Below, piece after piece: positions 42,854 through 52,622 of a stretch of 64,000 nt of DNA (positions are counted from its first letter, which is position 1; every line of letters begins with the position of its first letter). The position numbers and the translations under genes are program-made. The notes under the pieces were generated by a model, which searched no databases, had not been told where the DNA came from, and saw only the letters and a list, made by a program, of their open reading frames with translations. The DNA comes from Leptolyngbya sp. Cla-17 (GTDB lineage Bacteria; Cyanobacteriota; Cyanobacteriia; Leptolyngbyales; Leptolyngbyaceae). The stretch spans positions 71,160-135,159 of the forward strand of contig NZ_JAEVYN010000007.1 in assembly GCF_016807185.1 (NCBI RefSeq), given 5' to 3'.

Positions 42854-44125
42854 TTACATCAAGCGATGAATTCTTTGCCGAATCACAGTTGCCTCAGCGA
42901 TATTTCCTTGCTGCTCTTTCAGTAAAGCCAAGTGCAGCAAAGCTTCAACGCATTCGGGCTTCAGGTAAATTGCCTTCTGAAAACATTGTTCAGCTTGTTC
43001 CTCATGCCCCATTGCCTGACGGGCTTGACCCAGCAAGGTATAACCCTCGGCGCTAGTACGGTTCTCGTTGAGGTATGCCTGACAAGACTGGATCGCTTCT
43101 TGCAAATGACCTTGGTTTGCTAATGTTCTGGCTGTACTCAGCACATCTTGTTTGGGAAAGTCGGTGGGTTGCTTGTCGTTTCTGGAGGTCTGGTTTGATG
43201 GCGATGTCTGGCTTTTACAGGTGGCAGGTAGGTTCGGGCGATCGCTCAATTTATGAGGTTGGAAAGCAGTTTTTGGGGATGATTTAGCTTGCGAAGATAC
43301 AGGACGGTTAGCCATCGGAGCGCGAGGAGAACCCTCGGCTTTGCGATAAGCAAAGGCAAACGGATGGCGAACAGACGTAAACTGCAAAGAAGAAAGCAAC
43401 GCTGCTTCAGCATGTCCCACGAATAGCAATCCCTTTGGGGCAAGGAGTTGAGTTAAGGCTTGAATAGCTTTTTCTCTAGCAATATTGTCAAAATAAATTA
43501 AAAGATTGCGGCAGAAAATGATGTCGTAGGGTTGTTTGCCTACTAAAAATGTTGGATCAACTAAATTGCCCTGGGCGAAGCGAACGGTGGAATGAATTGA
43601 CTGACAAAGATGGTATCTCTCTGTAGTGTGCTCAAAATAGCGTTGCTGAAAGGCTAGATCGGTGCCGCGCAGGGCATTTTTGTCATAGATTGCCCGTTGA
43701 GCAAACTGGAGCGACTGGCGGCTGATATCCACTGCATCAATTTGAAACTGCTGGGAAGACAGACCTAGCTCAATTAAAGCGATCGCCATCGAATAAGGCT
43801 CTTCTCCAGTTGAGCAAGGCACACTCAGGACTCTAAGAGATCTGCCAAGATTCACTCGTGACCATTCATGCTCAACATACTTTCTCAGGAGTATGAAGGG
43901 TTCCCGATCGCGAAAAAACCAGGTTTCTGGAACAATGACCGCTTCAATCAGTTCGTCTAGCACTTGGCTAGAAGTCTGTAGCTGCTTGAGATAGACCGAT
44001 AGATCGGTCAAATTTTGAGCCTGAAGGCGAGATTGCACAGCTCTAGCAAGTGCACCTGCCCCTAGTAACGGCGCATCTAACCCTGTTTTCTGCCTTAGCA
44101 GTGCTTCAATTGCCAGGTATGTCAT
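42854..44125 (-). CDS. CheR-type methyltransferase with C-terminal TPR (WspC-like)
   Basis: The ATG at 44125 gives about 423 residues and overlaps the CheW stop by 20 bases. The N-terminal helical domain and the motif VPETWFFRDREPFI are CheR hallmarks. SAM binding is shown by RVLSVPCSTGEEPYSMAIAL and by IIFCRNLLIYFDN. A Ser/Pro-rich linker (about 270-320) leads to about three TPR units (YTLLGQARQAMGHEEQAEQC, FQKAIYLKPECVEALLHLAL). The enzyme methylates receptor glutamates, with CheB as the opposing esterase. CheR with TPR is typical of Wsp and other non-motility chemosensory systems. Confidence 0.9.
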   Translation of the reverse strand: MTYLAIEALLRQKTGLDAPLLGAGALARAVQSRLQAQNLTDLSVYLKQLQTSSQVLDELIEAVIVPETWFFRDREPFILLRKYVEHEWSRVNLGRSLRVLSVPCSTGEEPYSMAIALIELGLSSQQFQIDAVDISRQSLQFAQRAIYDKNALRGTDLAFQQRYFEHTTERYHLCQSIHSTVRFAQGNLVDPTFLVGKQPYDIIFCRNLLIYFDNIAREKAIQALTQLLAPKGLLFVGHAEAALLSSLQFTSVRHPFAFAYRKAEGSPRAPMANRPVSSQAKSSPKTAFQPHKLSDRPNLPATCKSQTSPSNQTSRNDKQPTDFPKQDVLSTARTLANQGHLQEAIQSCQAYLNENRTSAEGYTLLGQARQAMGHEEQAEQCFQKAIYLKPECVEALLHLALLKEQQGNIAEATVIRQRIHRLM

Positions 44126-44726
44126 GAGTTGCAAAGAGAGTCGATCGCTCTGCCTCTGGTAATAAATACTCGATCCTGACGCACTGGATCATGCCTTGTG
44201 CATCCATAATCATTTTTCCCAGATAAGGGGCTGTTTTGACAGAAACGCCTGCGTCAACGAATTCTGCTTCTGGTTTATTCAAGGTTTCGACCACTTGCTC
44301 TGCCATTAACCCCAAAATAGATACCGGCTGTTTTGAGGTCACTTCAGCCCGATTTTGGCTTTCCAGTAGAAGATTTGTGGCTGCTGTCTCTGCGGTTGCT
44401 TTTTCTGGAGTTAGGGTGTGGAAATAATTAACCAGGATAATCCGGGTGCTGAGGTGGGTATGGCAGGGTCTTCCCTGAATTAACTGACACAGATCAAGGA
44501 TCGGTACAATTTGTCCCCGATAGTTGAATACACCAGAAATATAGTCAGGAGCATGGGGGAGTTTCTTAATCTCAACCAGGGGCACAATTTCTACAATCTG
44601 TTTGCTCTCCAGAGCATATCGTTCATTTTCTAAGCAGAAGAGCAGCATTAACATAGGAGATTGGCGAGGTTTTAGAGGGGGGAATTCAAACTTAGCTCGA
44701 TCTTTTATCTTGCCCGTTTGATACAA
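44106..44726 (-). CDS. CheW-like coupling protein (WspB-like)
   Basis: CheW domain at about residues 25-190: MLLFCLENERYALESKQIVE, YISGVFNYRGQIVPILDL. The start at 44726 overlaps the end of cheB; an ATG at 44654 (MLMLLFCL) would remove the overlap and fit the family length better. A 50-residue insertion (about 110-135) is less conserved. It would bridge receptors and CheA. It overlaps cheR at its 3' end. Confidence 0.85.
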   Translation of the reverse strand: MYQTGKIKDRAKFEFPPLKPRQSPMLMLLFCLENERYALESKQIVEIVPLVEIKKLPHAPDYISGVFNYRGQIVPILDLCQLIQGRPCHTHLSTRIILVNYFHTLTPEKATAETAATNLLLESQNRAEVTSKQPVSILGLMAEQVVETLNKPEAEFVDAGVSVKTAPYLGKMIMDAQGMIQCVRIEYLLPEAERSTLFATHDIPGN

Positions 44727-45715
44727 GTTGGGGCGATCGCTCCAACCGATAAAATGTCCACGGCTGCTCCCAACTCAGCAGCGACTTTCGGCATTCCGTA
44801 GACAATGGAGCTTGCCTGGTCTTGGGCGATCGTATGCCAACCAGCAGTGCGTAGTTTCGCTAATCCGGCTGCACCGTCTTTACCCATTCCAGTCAGCAAA
44901 ATCCCAATGCCCGGCTGCAACCAGTGGGTGGCGACGCTTTTGAAAAAGACATCGATCGAAGGGTGGTAAGAGCAGTTTTGCGGTTCTGAGGTGTAGCCCA
45001 GGGTCAGATCGGGGTGCATCACGAGATGATGATCAGTTCCCGCAACCCAAACTTTTCCAGGTTCTAACTTGCAGTTTGAACCTGCAAGCTGCACAGGTAA
45101 CAACGTTTGGCTATCTAGCCAGTGGGCAAAGCTGGGCGCAAATTGAGCATCCACATGCTGCACAATCACGACTGCTGCCCGAAAGGTTGCCGGAAACTGC
45201 GAGAGAATCTTGGCGAGTGCCTGAGGTCCACCCGTTGAAGCGCCAATCACGATTAACGGTGGGAGCAGTTGCGGGTGGGATTTCAGGGGCGGAGTTGAGT
45301 ACGATCGCTGTCTGGGTGATTTACCAATTAGTTTGGCGATCGTCGCAATTTTGGCTAGCAGCCCTGCTCCGCCATCGGTTTGTCCACTCAAACCTAAAAC
45401 AGGGGTTCTGACTGCATCCAACGCGCCGTAGCCCATTGCCTCAAACACTTGCGGAGCCAGGCTATTGACGCTAGCCGTCACCAATAGAATCGCACAGGGA
45501 GACTGTGCCATGATGCGCCGTGTTGCCTCAATGCCATCCATCACTGGCATCAGCAAATCCATCAGGATCAGATCGGGGGTATCTGCCTGACATTTAGCCA
45601 CGGCTTCTGCGCCATCGTGGGCAATCCATGCCAGTTCATAGCCTGGTGTAGTAGCAATCACCCGTCGTAACGCTTCTACAGCGATCACTAAATCATTGAC
45701 GATCGCAACTCTCAT
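44705..45715 (-). CDS. cheB: CheB-type receptor methylesterase with receiver domain
   Basis: 336 residues: a receiver with Asp in PDLILMDLLMPVMDGIEATR and an esterase domain with the Ser of VIGASTGGPQALAKIL, the His of IVQHVDAQFAPSF and the Asp of ILLTGMGKDGAAGL, the full catalytic triad. It removes methyl groups added by CheR when phosphorylated by CheA. The gene is 25 bp after cheA and overlaps the next cheW start. Confidence 0.95.
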   Translation of the reverse strand: MRVAIVNDLVIAVEALRRVIATTPGYELAWIAHDGAEAVAKCQADTPDLILMDLLMPVMDGIEATRRIMAQSPCAILLVTASVNSLAPQVFEAMGYGALDAVRTPVLGLSGQTDGGAGLLAKIATIAKLIGKSPRQRSYSTPPLKSHPQLLPPLIVIGASTGGPQALAKILSQFPATFRAAVVIVQHVDAQFAPSFAHWLDSQTLLPVQLAGSNCKLEPGKVWVAGTDHHLVMHPDLTLGYTSEPQNCSYHPSIDVFFKSVATHWLQPGIGILLTGMGKDGAAGLAKLRTAGWHTIAQDQASSIVYGMPKVAAELGAAVDILSVGAIAPTCIKRAR

Positions 45716-45740
45716 AGGTTTCTACAAAAGCGGATTCTCA

Positions 45741-48158
45741 TCAGGCTTCTCCAACTAGATCAATTACTGCTTGTAGCAGGGTATCGTCATGAAAACTGCT
45801 TTTAGTTAAATAGTAATTTGCACCCGCATCTAAGCCGCGAATCCGGTCTTCTTCTCGGTCTTTGTAAGACACAATGATCACGGGTAAAGCCTTTAAATTA
45901 GCATTGGTTTTTATCTGAGTGACGAGTTCAATGCCATTCATGCGGGGCATATCAATGTCTGTAACAACCAGGTCATATTGCCCACTGCGAACCGCATTCC
46001 AGCCATCCATGCCATTGACTGCCACCTCAACCTCATAGCCTTTATTTTCTAGCAGTTTCCGTTCCATTTCTCGCACGGTGATCGAGTCATCTACGACCAG
46101 AATTCGTTTTCGCTGTTGAGTAACTACCCCATTAGTGGCTTGATTCACCTGCTTCAGTTGCCCACTTGCCAAAAGTTTGTCAACCGATCGGACTAAATCC
46201 TCCACATCCACCAGAAGAACTGGCGCACCATCTTCCATCAAAGCAGCGGCACTGATATTGGGAACTTTACCTAGGCGCTGATTTAAGGGTCTCACAACCA
46301 GGCTCCGCTCACCTAAAAATCGATCAACCACTAACCCATAACGACTCACGTCATTCGCGGACGTAGAACCGCTGCTCACATTGCTAATCACAATGGTGGG
46401 TAAAACTTCTGGTCTGATCGGCGATGGTGGCAACTCCAGCACTTGATGGGCGAGGACTAGCCCGATCGGCTGCTGGTTGAGGGTGAAGTAGGGGCGATTT
46501 TCTGAGACAGAAACAGCGGTCTGCGGCAGCATCACCACTTGCTCAATGCGGGTGAGGGGCACAGCATAGGGTTCACCAGAGATTTCGACGAGCAGCGTCC
46601 GAATCACAGATAACGTGAGGGGCAGTTGCAGGTGGAAGGCAGTGCCCTTGCCGGGTTGGGAGGTAACTCGGATGGTGCCTCCTACTCTACGTACCATGCT
46701 GTGAGCGACATCCAGCCCTACACCCCGTCCCGATACTTCAGTCAACATCTCCGCGGTCGAGAAACCGGGTAAGAACAGAAAGTCCAGCAACTCAGTTTCG
46801 GTTAGCTGCCTTGCCATTTCTGCTGTGGTCAGTTGTTTGGCAACAATTTCCTGGCGCAAAACTTCCAAATCAATACCCCGACCATCATCAGACACAGTAA
46901 TTGAGAGCATTCTGGCACGATGGACTGCTTCGATGCGAATCGTTCCTTGAACGGGCTTTCCAGCCGCTAACCGTTCAGCAGGTGATTCAATGCCGTGATC
47001 GATCGCGTTACGCAGAATGTGCGTTAGTGGTGCTTCTAATCGCTCTAGAATATCTCGATCGACTGCTGTAGCCTTACCCACAATCTCAAATTTGATCTGC
47101 TTACCCAACTGTCTGGCTAAGTCGCGCACCATGCGGGGAAAGCCCTGTCCACCGTCGCCAAAGGGGCGCATATGGCTGGCAATCACTTCCCGGTAAAGGC
47201 GATCGGCAAGATTAGCAGAACGACGAGAAAAGAGTTCCAGATCGGTTTGGCGATCGCTGAGGATCTGGCGACATTCGCTTGCTTTTTGGCGGGCTATTCT
47301 CAATTGCTCCTCAGTTTGCTGGCTGACGGCGGGGTCGGCAAATGATTCTTGCAGCTTTTCTAGAACGCCTGCCAGTTCTACCTGACGCGCCTTTAACTTC
47401 AGCAAGGAATCGGCAAACGGCTGCAACCAGTTGGCTTCTACCAAAGACTCTCCCGCCAATCCCATTAAGCGATTGAGATTATCTACACTGACCCGGACTA
47501 CGCGATCGGATGTTGGCTCTGATCCCGGCTGTGCTATGAGGTCAGTATTTACACTCAGGGGCTGCTGGAGCGGAGGCAGATCGGGTCTAGTCTCCACCAG
47601 AACTGTGGTTGGAGTGATCACCGCTTCTATAGTGGGTTTTGAGCTGGAAACGTCTAAGTCAAACAGTTGCAGCTCTGCTTGAGCGACGACTGCTACCCCA
47701 CTGCTGGCTAAACTGACTGGGTCAGTGGAGGCAGAAAGATCACTGTCTGAGTTGAGAATGGTAGAGATCGCTGTGAGAACTGACTGTACGCGATCGTCCT
47801 GTTTTGAGACCGGCACTTGTGGATTAGCAATCAAAGTGTCGGCAATGTAGAGCAGCAGATCCGACCCCTGCAACAGCACATCAATATGGTTGGCAGTCAG
47901 GCTCAGGTCGCCTGTTTGAGCGGCAACAAAGCAATCTTCCATGACGTGGGCAAGGGCGATCGCGGCATCAATCTCGACAATCCGGGCGGCTCCCTTAATG
48001 GAATGAGCGGCTCGCATGAGAGCGGTCAGCTCTTCACTGGGATCAGGGTTATTTTCTAACGCCAGCAGACAGGTATTCAGCGTGGCTACTTGATTTTTCA
48101 CCTCCATGTAAAACAGATCCAGCATGGAGAGATGGCTAAAGTCTTGCTGTCCACTCAT
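45741..48158 (-). CDS. cheA: CheA-type hybrid kinase: Hpt-dimerisation-HATPase-CheW-REC (WspE-like)
   Basis: The 805-residue protein has a single Hpt domain with phospho-His at residue 52 (MRAAHSIKGAARIVEID), a variable linker (about 120-230), the dimerisation helices, an ATPase domain (LTHILRNAIDHGIESPAERL, VSDDGRGIDLEVLRQ, VSGRGVGLDVAHSMV), a CheW-like domain (about 510-650) and a C-terminal receiver (RILVVDDSITVREMERKLLE, Asp in DLVVTDIDMPRMNGI). CheA-REC fusion is the WspE architecture. The start overlaps the stop of cheW by one base (TAATG). It would phosphorylate CheB, its own receiver and the downstream REC protein. Confidence 0.95.
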   Translation of the reverse strand: MSGQQDFSHLSMLDLFYMEVKNQVATLNTCLLALENNPDPSEELTALMRAAHSIKGAARIVEIDAAIALAHVMEDCFVAAQTGDLSLTANHIDVLLQGSDLLLYIADTLIANPQVPVSKQDDRVQSVLTAISTILNSDSDLSASTDPVSLASSGVAVVAQAELQLFDLDVSSSKPTIEAVITPTTVLVETRPDLPPLQQPLSVNTDLIAQPGSEPTSDRVVRVSVDNLNRLMGLAGESLVEANWLQPFADSLLKLKARQVELAGVLEKLQESFADPAVSQQTEEQLRIARQKASECRQILSDRQTDLELFSRRSANLADRLYREVIASHMRPFGDGGQGFPRMVRDLARQLGKQIKFEIVGKATAVDRDILERLEAPLTHILRNAIDHGIESPAERLAAGKPVQGTIRIEAVHRARMLSITVSDDGRGIDLEVLRQEIVAKQLTTAEMARQLTETELLDFLFLPGFSTAEMLTEVSGRGVGLDVAHSMVRRVGGTIRVTSQPGKGTAFHLQLPLTLSVIRTLLVEISGEPYAVPLTRIEQVVMLPQTAVSVSENRPYFTLNQQPIGLVLAHQVLELPPSPIRPEVLPTIVISNVSSGSTSANDVSRYGLVVDRFLGERSLVVRPLNQRLGKVPNISAAALMEDGAPVLLVDVEDLVRSVDKLLASGQLKQVNQATNGVVTQQRKRILVVDDSITVREMERKLLENKGYEVEVAVNGMDGWNAVRSGQYDLVVTDIDMPRMNGIELVTQIKTNANLKALPVIIVSYKDREEDRIRGLDAGANYYLTKSSFHDDTLLQAVIDLVGEA

Positions 48159-48859
48159 TACAGCACTCTCCGGGTTAAGGTATAAAACAACAGCTCATCA
48201 TCGAGAAAGCTAACGTGGGTATCGTGCCAACTCATCAAGCCTTTCGTGTAGGTGTTCGTAGACTTGGCGACATTAGTGGGCGTACTCCTCAATTCGTCTG
48301 GATGCACTTGCTCTACGCCATAAATCTCGTCAACCGGAAAAACCCAGCACTCTCCTTCTCGCTCTGTAACCATCATGCGCTCGTAGACCACTGGGCTAGC
48401 CGTTTGGATCGTTGTCTGGGCTGTTTCTAAATTCAGCAAATTTGCTAGAGAGGCGCACATTTGCAGCTCTCCCCGAATGTTGACTAAGCCCAAAAGGATT
48501 TGGTTGCTGCGATGAGGCAGCGTGTGAATGATGGTAGGTGGTGTCATTTCTTTGAACAGGTGAGCCGGAAGTGCTAGCCACTCACTTTGCAGACGAAACA
48601 CTAAAATGGCGATCGGCGTGAGGCTTGGCAGTGCTTTGGCTTTGAGCGCATCCCCTGAAGACAGCGTGGCGGTTGACTTAGCGGTCGCGGTTGCTAATAA
48701 GTTTGTCCACTCTTGCAAATAGCTGGTTGGGACATCCCGTTCTAGTAATCGGCGGCCTTCGGCTGAATAGATTGGACAGTTGCGACAGTGGGTGAACGTT
48801 TGCAACTCTGGACAGGAGCGATCGCCGCCAATCCCAATTTGATTCCAACAATTTTTCAT
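48158..48859 (-). CDS. CheW-like protein with N-terminal Cys motif (WspD-like)
   Basis: 233 residues. The N-terminus (MKNCWNQIGIGGDRSCPELQ, then HCRNCPIYSAEGRRLL) has four Cys in the CxxxxxxxxxxxC...CxxC pattern shared with WspD proteins, followed by a CheW domain (LPHRSNQILLGLVNIRGELQ). The Cys cluster could bind a metal. The gene leads into cheA by a one-base overlap. The two CheW proteins in this operon are distinct, as WspB and WspD are. Confidence 0.9.
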   Translation of the reverse strand: MKNCWNQIGIGGDRSCPELQTFTHCRNCPIYSAEGRRLLERDVPTSYLQEWTNLLATATAKSTATLSSGDALKAKALPSLTPIAILVFRLQSEWLALPAHLFKEMTPPTIIHTLPHRSNQILLGLVNIRGELQMCASLANLLNLETAQTTIQTASPVVYERMMVTEREGECWVFPVDEIYGVEQVHPDELRSTPTNVAKSTNTYTKGLMSWHDTHVSFLDDELLFYTLTRRVL

Positions 48860-48939
48860 CTTAAGTTTGCCACCTTAAAGCCAGAAATAGCTTGACGTTC
48901 CATCACTCCAGTCGAAACTTTGCCAGTAAAACCTTTGTT

Positions 48940-50559
48940 TTATCCATCGACTTTAAAATTAGAAATTTCTCGACGCAAGTTTTGGGAAACTTTACTGAGT
49001 TGTTCAATCACTCCGTTCGTTTCTTGCAGGGAATTCTGCGTCTGCCTAGATGCCTCACTCAACTGCATCATCACCTCACTAATCTGCCGCGCCCCCTGCG
49101 ACTGCATCTCCATGCCCTCATTCACCTGGGCAAACTGGGGGGTCAATGCCTGCACCTGCTCAATCACCTCTGCTACCTGACTGCTGATACTGCCTACATT
49201 CTCTACGCCTCTGTCCATCTCACGGGTAAACTTATCCATCTCCATCACCCCGGTGGACACGGCTGACTGCATCTCCTTCACCATTTGCTCGATGTCTAGC
49301 GTTGCCACAGCGGTTTGGTCTGCCAGGCGGCGAATCTCTCTAGCCACCACAGCAAATCCCAACCCATACTCTCCTGCTTTCTCAGCTTCGATCGCGGCAT
49401 TGAGGGATAGCAGATTGGTTTGGTCGGCTACTTTGGTAATGGTTGTAACGACAGTGTTGATGTTATTTGCCTTCTCGCTCATGGTGCCTAGTTTGGCGGA
49501 GATGGATGTGGTGGATGTTGCCAGTTGGCGCATGGTGGTTTCCATCTGCCTTAAACCTTGTTGTCCGTTATCGGCGGCAGTGGTGGTCGATTGAGCTGTA
49601 GCAACGATGGCTTCCATGGTTTTGGCGAGTTCGCTGGCAGTGGCAGCGATTTCTTTGGCGGTGACGGAGACTTGAGTGGTGGAGGCGACTTGTTCCGTCA
49701 TGGTGGCTTCGAGTTGTTTGCCCGAAGCAGCGATTTGCGTGCTGGAGGTGGTGACTTGAATCCCTGATTGTTGCACCTGCCGCACTAACCCATTCAAGTT
49801 TTGGGTCATCTTCTGAAATGCCTTCAATAATTGTCCGATTTCGTCTTGACTATTGAACTCGTTTTCGATGCGCTGACTTAAATCACCTTCAGACATCTTG
49901 TCTGCAACGTCTACCACTCTAGTGATTCTGGAGCCTAACGATCTAGAAATGAGATAGGCAGCGATAATGGCAATCAGCAATGAGATGACTGCACCTAAAA
50001 CTGAAATTGTGCTCAACAACTCAATGCTAGCTTTCGTTAGCCCAATGCTTTTTCCCATGATGGTTTGCTCCCCGGCGGCAAACGAGTCGCTCACTGCTTG
50101 AAATTGATCTCCCAACGATCGCGATGCCGCCAGATAGCTTGTAACTGCCTGTTGACGTTTCCCCTCTGCTTCTAGCTGAAAGGTTTGCTTCAATAGTGCA
50201 TTATATTGCTCTTGCATCTGGAGCATCTGTTTCAACTTTTCTTTCTGTCCGGCATCCTCAATGACATTGGCTGTGCGTTCAGCTCCTTGACGGAACTTTG
50301 TTTTATCGTTCTCTAGCCGACTGAATGCATCCCTATTTTTCTCCAAGAGATACCGACGCGTTCGCCGATCCATATTGGCAAAACTAAGAGCCATGTCATC
50401 ATTACCTAAGACTGCGTTGAACGAGATGTTAACCTGCCTGAAGGTTAGGGTTGCTTTGTTCGCAACAAAGTAAACGGTTCCACTCAAAATGAAAATCAGC
50501 AGGGTGGGAACTGAGTAACCCAGCAGCGTACGATCTCGTAGCTTCAAATTTTTGAACAT
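48940..50559 (-). CDS. Methyl-accepting chemotaxis protein, 4HB-like sensor
   Basis: The ATG at 50559 gives about 539 residues; a TTG at 50580 is the alternative. Two membrane helices (about 8-33 and 185-210) bracket a four-helix-bundle-like periplasmic sensor (about 35-180). A HAMP domain follows (VVDVADKMSEGDLSQRIENE) and a long methyl-accepting region with the hairpin tip EIRRLADQTAVATLDIEQMV. Its last 290 residues are nearly the same as in the upstream receptor while the sensors differ, so the pair arose by duplication or exchange of the sensor part. No C-terminal CheR-tethering peptide is seen. Confidence 0.9.
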   Translation of the reverse strand: MFKNLKLRDRTLLGYSVPTLLIFILSGTVYFVANKATLTFRQVNISFNAVLGNDDMALSFANMDRRTRRYLLEKNRDAFSRLENDKTKFRQGAERTANVIEDAGQKEKLKQMLQMQEQYNALLKQTFQLEAEGKRQQAVTSYLAASRSLGDQFQAVSDSFAAGEQTIMGKSIGLTKASIELLSTISVLGAVISLLIAIIAAYLISRSLGSRITRVVDVADKMSEGDLSQRIENEFNSQDEIGQLLKAFQKMTQNLNGLVRQVQQSGIQVTTSSTQIAASGKQLEATMTEQVASTTQVSVTAKEIAATASELAKTMEAIVATAQSTTTAADNGQQGLRQMETTMRQLATSTTSISAKLGTMSEKANNINTVVTTITKVADQTNLLSLNAAIEAEKAGEYGLGFAVVAREIRRLADQTAVATLDIEQMVKEMQSAVSTGVMEMDKFTREMDRGVENVGSISSQVAEVIEQVQALTPQFAQVNEGMEMQSQGARQISEVMMQLSEASRQTQNSLQETNGVIEQLSKVSQNLRREISNFKVDG

Positions 50560-50686
50560 TTGAGTGATTTTCTCCAGCAAACTTCAGCAAAGACTGGTTT
50601 AAACATTGAGGGCTGCGATCGATGTCTGAAAAAGCAACTCTTTACCCATGGGCTAGTAACCTGACGCTCTCAAGGCAAACCGATTA

Positions 50687-52309
50687 TCAACCAGTACTCA
50701 CTTTAAACCGAGAGATTTCCTGGCGAAGCCCTTGAGCGGTTCCGGTCAATTGGGCGATCGCCGTATTCGTCTCACTCAACGACGTTGCCGTTTGCCGAGA
50801 TGCCTCACCCAACTGCATCATCGCCTCACTAATCTGCTGTGCCCCCTGCGACTGCATCTCCATCCCTTCATTCACCTGGGCAAACTGGGGAGTCAATGCC
50901 TGCACCTGCTCAATCACCTCTGCTACCTGAGTGCCGATGGTGCCCACATCCTCCACGCCTCTGTCCATCTCGCGGGTGAACTTATCCATCTCCATCACCC
51001 CGGTGGACACTGCCGACTGCATCTCCTTCACCATTTGCTCAATATCTAGCGTTGCCACTGCTGTTTGGTCTGCCAAGCGGCGAATCTCTCTAGCCACCAC
51101 CGCAAACCCCAACCCATATTCCCCGGCTTTTTCTGCTTCGATCGCCGCATTGAGCGATAGCAAGTTAGTTTGGTCTGCCACTTTCGTAATGGTTGTGACC
51201 ACGGTGTTGATGTTATTTGCCTTCTCGCTCATGGTGCCCAGTTTGGCGGAGATGGAGGTGGTGGATGTTGCCAGTTGGCGCATGGTAGCTTCCATCTGCC
51301 TCAAGCCTTGTTGTCCGTTGTCGGCAGCAGTGGTGGTCGATTGGGCAGTAGCAACGACGGCTTCCATGGTTTTGGCGAGTTCGCTGGCGGTGGCAGCGAT
51401 TTCTTTGGCAGTGACGGAGACTTGAGTGGTGGAGGCGACTTGTTCAGTCAGGGTGGCTTCGAGTTGTTTGCCCGAAGCGGCGATTTGAGTGGTGGAGGTG
51501 GTGACCTGAATCCCCGACTGCTGCACCTGCCGCACTAACCCGTTCAAGTTTTGGGTCATTGCTCCCAAAGCAGCCATTAATCTGCCAATTTCATCATTCG
51601 AGGTCACTTCAACTTGGGTGGTTAAGTCGCCTACAGAAACTTTTTCTGCCAACGTGACAACCTTGCTCAACACACGCCTGAGAATTTGGGTGATGATGAC
51701 TGAAGTGCCAGCTCCAATGACAACGACTGCTAGAATACTTGTCCAAGAAACAACAGTTGTCAGATTTTGTGCCTGCGTCGATACCTGCTGCCGTTCCGCC
51801 AAAAGCTGTTCTTCAACTTTTACCATTTCAGCTAGCCGATTTCGGATGTCATCCATCAGTTGTTTGCCCTTACCCGAAAGGACAAGCGCCTTCACGTCTT
51901 TCTCCTTACCTGCTTTCCGCAGGTTAATGGTTGCTTCTAGCTCCTCCATTTTTTGTTGAGCCAGGTTCTCAACCACAGATAATCTTTCAATCTGTTTAGG
52001 GTTGTCCTTAATCTTGTCTCTAAGCTGTGAAAAATTATCCCTCAGCTTTTGGCTTGCGCTGTTAAACGGCTCTAGATAAGACTCCTGATTCACAAAAAGG
52101 AAGCCGCGCTGACCTGTCTCTGCATCCACCAAAGTTTTCTCTAGATCTTTCAGTTGAGCTTTAACCGCATAGGTATGCGTCACCCAATCTACAGAATCAA
52201 TTAACGTGTTGGTCGCCGATCTAGAAATCAAACTGCTTGCTGCGGTTAAGGCAACAATGATGCCAAAGCCGATCGGCACTAGCTGACTAATTTTAATCCC
52301 TCGCTTCAT
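50687..52309 (-). CDS. Methyl-accepting chemotaxis protein, CHASE3 sensor
   Basis: 540 residues with a GGAG site before ATG 52309. The sensor between the two helices (about 10-30 and 183-205) reads KDLEKTLVDAETGQRGFLFV, a CHASE3 signature. HAMP (VTLAEKVSVGDLTTQVEVTS) and the signalling domain follow. It is the first gene of the operon and is divergent from a 300-bp AT-rich region that probably holds the promoter. The signal is unknown; CHASE3 receptors usually sense conditions at the membrane or surface. The signalling half is shared with the next gene. Confidence 0.92.
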   Translation of the reverse strand: MKRGIKISQLVPIGFGIIVALTAASSLISRSATNTLIDSVDWVTHTYAVKAQLKDLEKTLVDAETGQRGFLFVNQESYLEPFNSASQKLRDNFSQLRDKIKDNPKQIERLSVVENLAQQKMEELEATINLRKAGKEKDVKALVLSGKGKQLMDDIRNRLAEMVKVEEQLLAERQQVSTQAQNLTTVVSWTSILAVVVIGAGTSVIITQILRRVLSKVVTLAEKVSVGDLTTQVEVTSNDEIGRLMAALGAMTQNLNGLVRQVQQSGIQVTTSTTQIAASGKQLEATLTEQVASTTQVSVTAKEIAATASELAKTMEAVVATAQSTTTAADNGQQGLRQMEATMRQLATSTTSISAKLGTMSEKANNINTVVTTITKVADQTNLLSLNAAIEAEKAGEYGLGFAVVAREIRRLADQTAVATLDIEQMVKEMQSAVSTGVMEMDKFTREMDRGVEDVGTIGTQVAEVIEQVQALTPQFAQVNEGMEMQSQGAQQISEAMMQLGEASRQTATSLSETNTAIAQLTGTAQGLRQEISRFKVSTG

Positions 52310-52622
52310 TCGCTTCTCCTTTATCCTTTTCGCTTGAAAATCTAAAATATGGAACTGAATACAACGTTCTGAGTACTCGATCTAAACGTTTAAGGACAGT
52401 GCCTCCTCTGTAACCTAAAGAAGTGGAAATCATAAAAAATCATTTAACTACAGTCTGTTCAGTCTTAAACACTTTCTCTAAAGGCATTCGCCTCAGTCTA
52501 TTAGCTGTATTGCAAAGTTTGATAATTGAGATTTGCATGTAGTTTTGATGACATGATATTTACATTCTCAATTAGCTTTCTAACGTTCAAGATGATGGTC
52601 TAGAGAAGAATTGGCTATATTT
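52310..52622 (-). promoter_or_regulatory. Probable promoter region of the chemosensory operon
   Basis: About 310 bp, AT-rich, without a gene, directly before the first receptor gene. No clear -35/-10 pair is singled out. Confidence 0.4.

Noticed and set aside
48892..51959. Several plus-strand open frames of 60-164 codons across the receptor genes
   Set aside because: They are antisense to two well supported receptor genes and repeat each other because the receptors are duplicated; Ser/Val-rich composition is that of a reverse-frame shadow.
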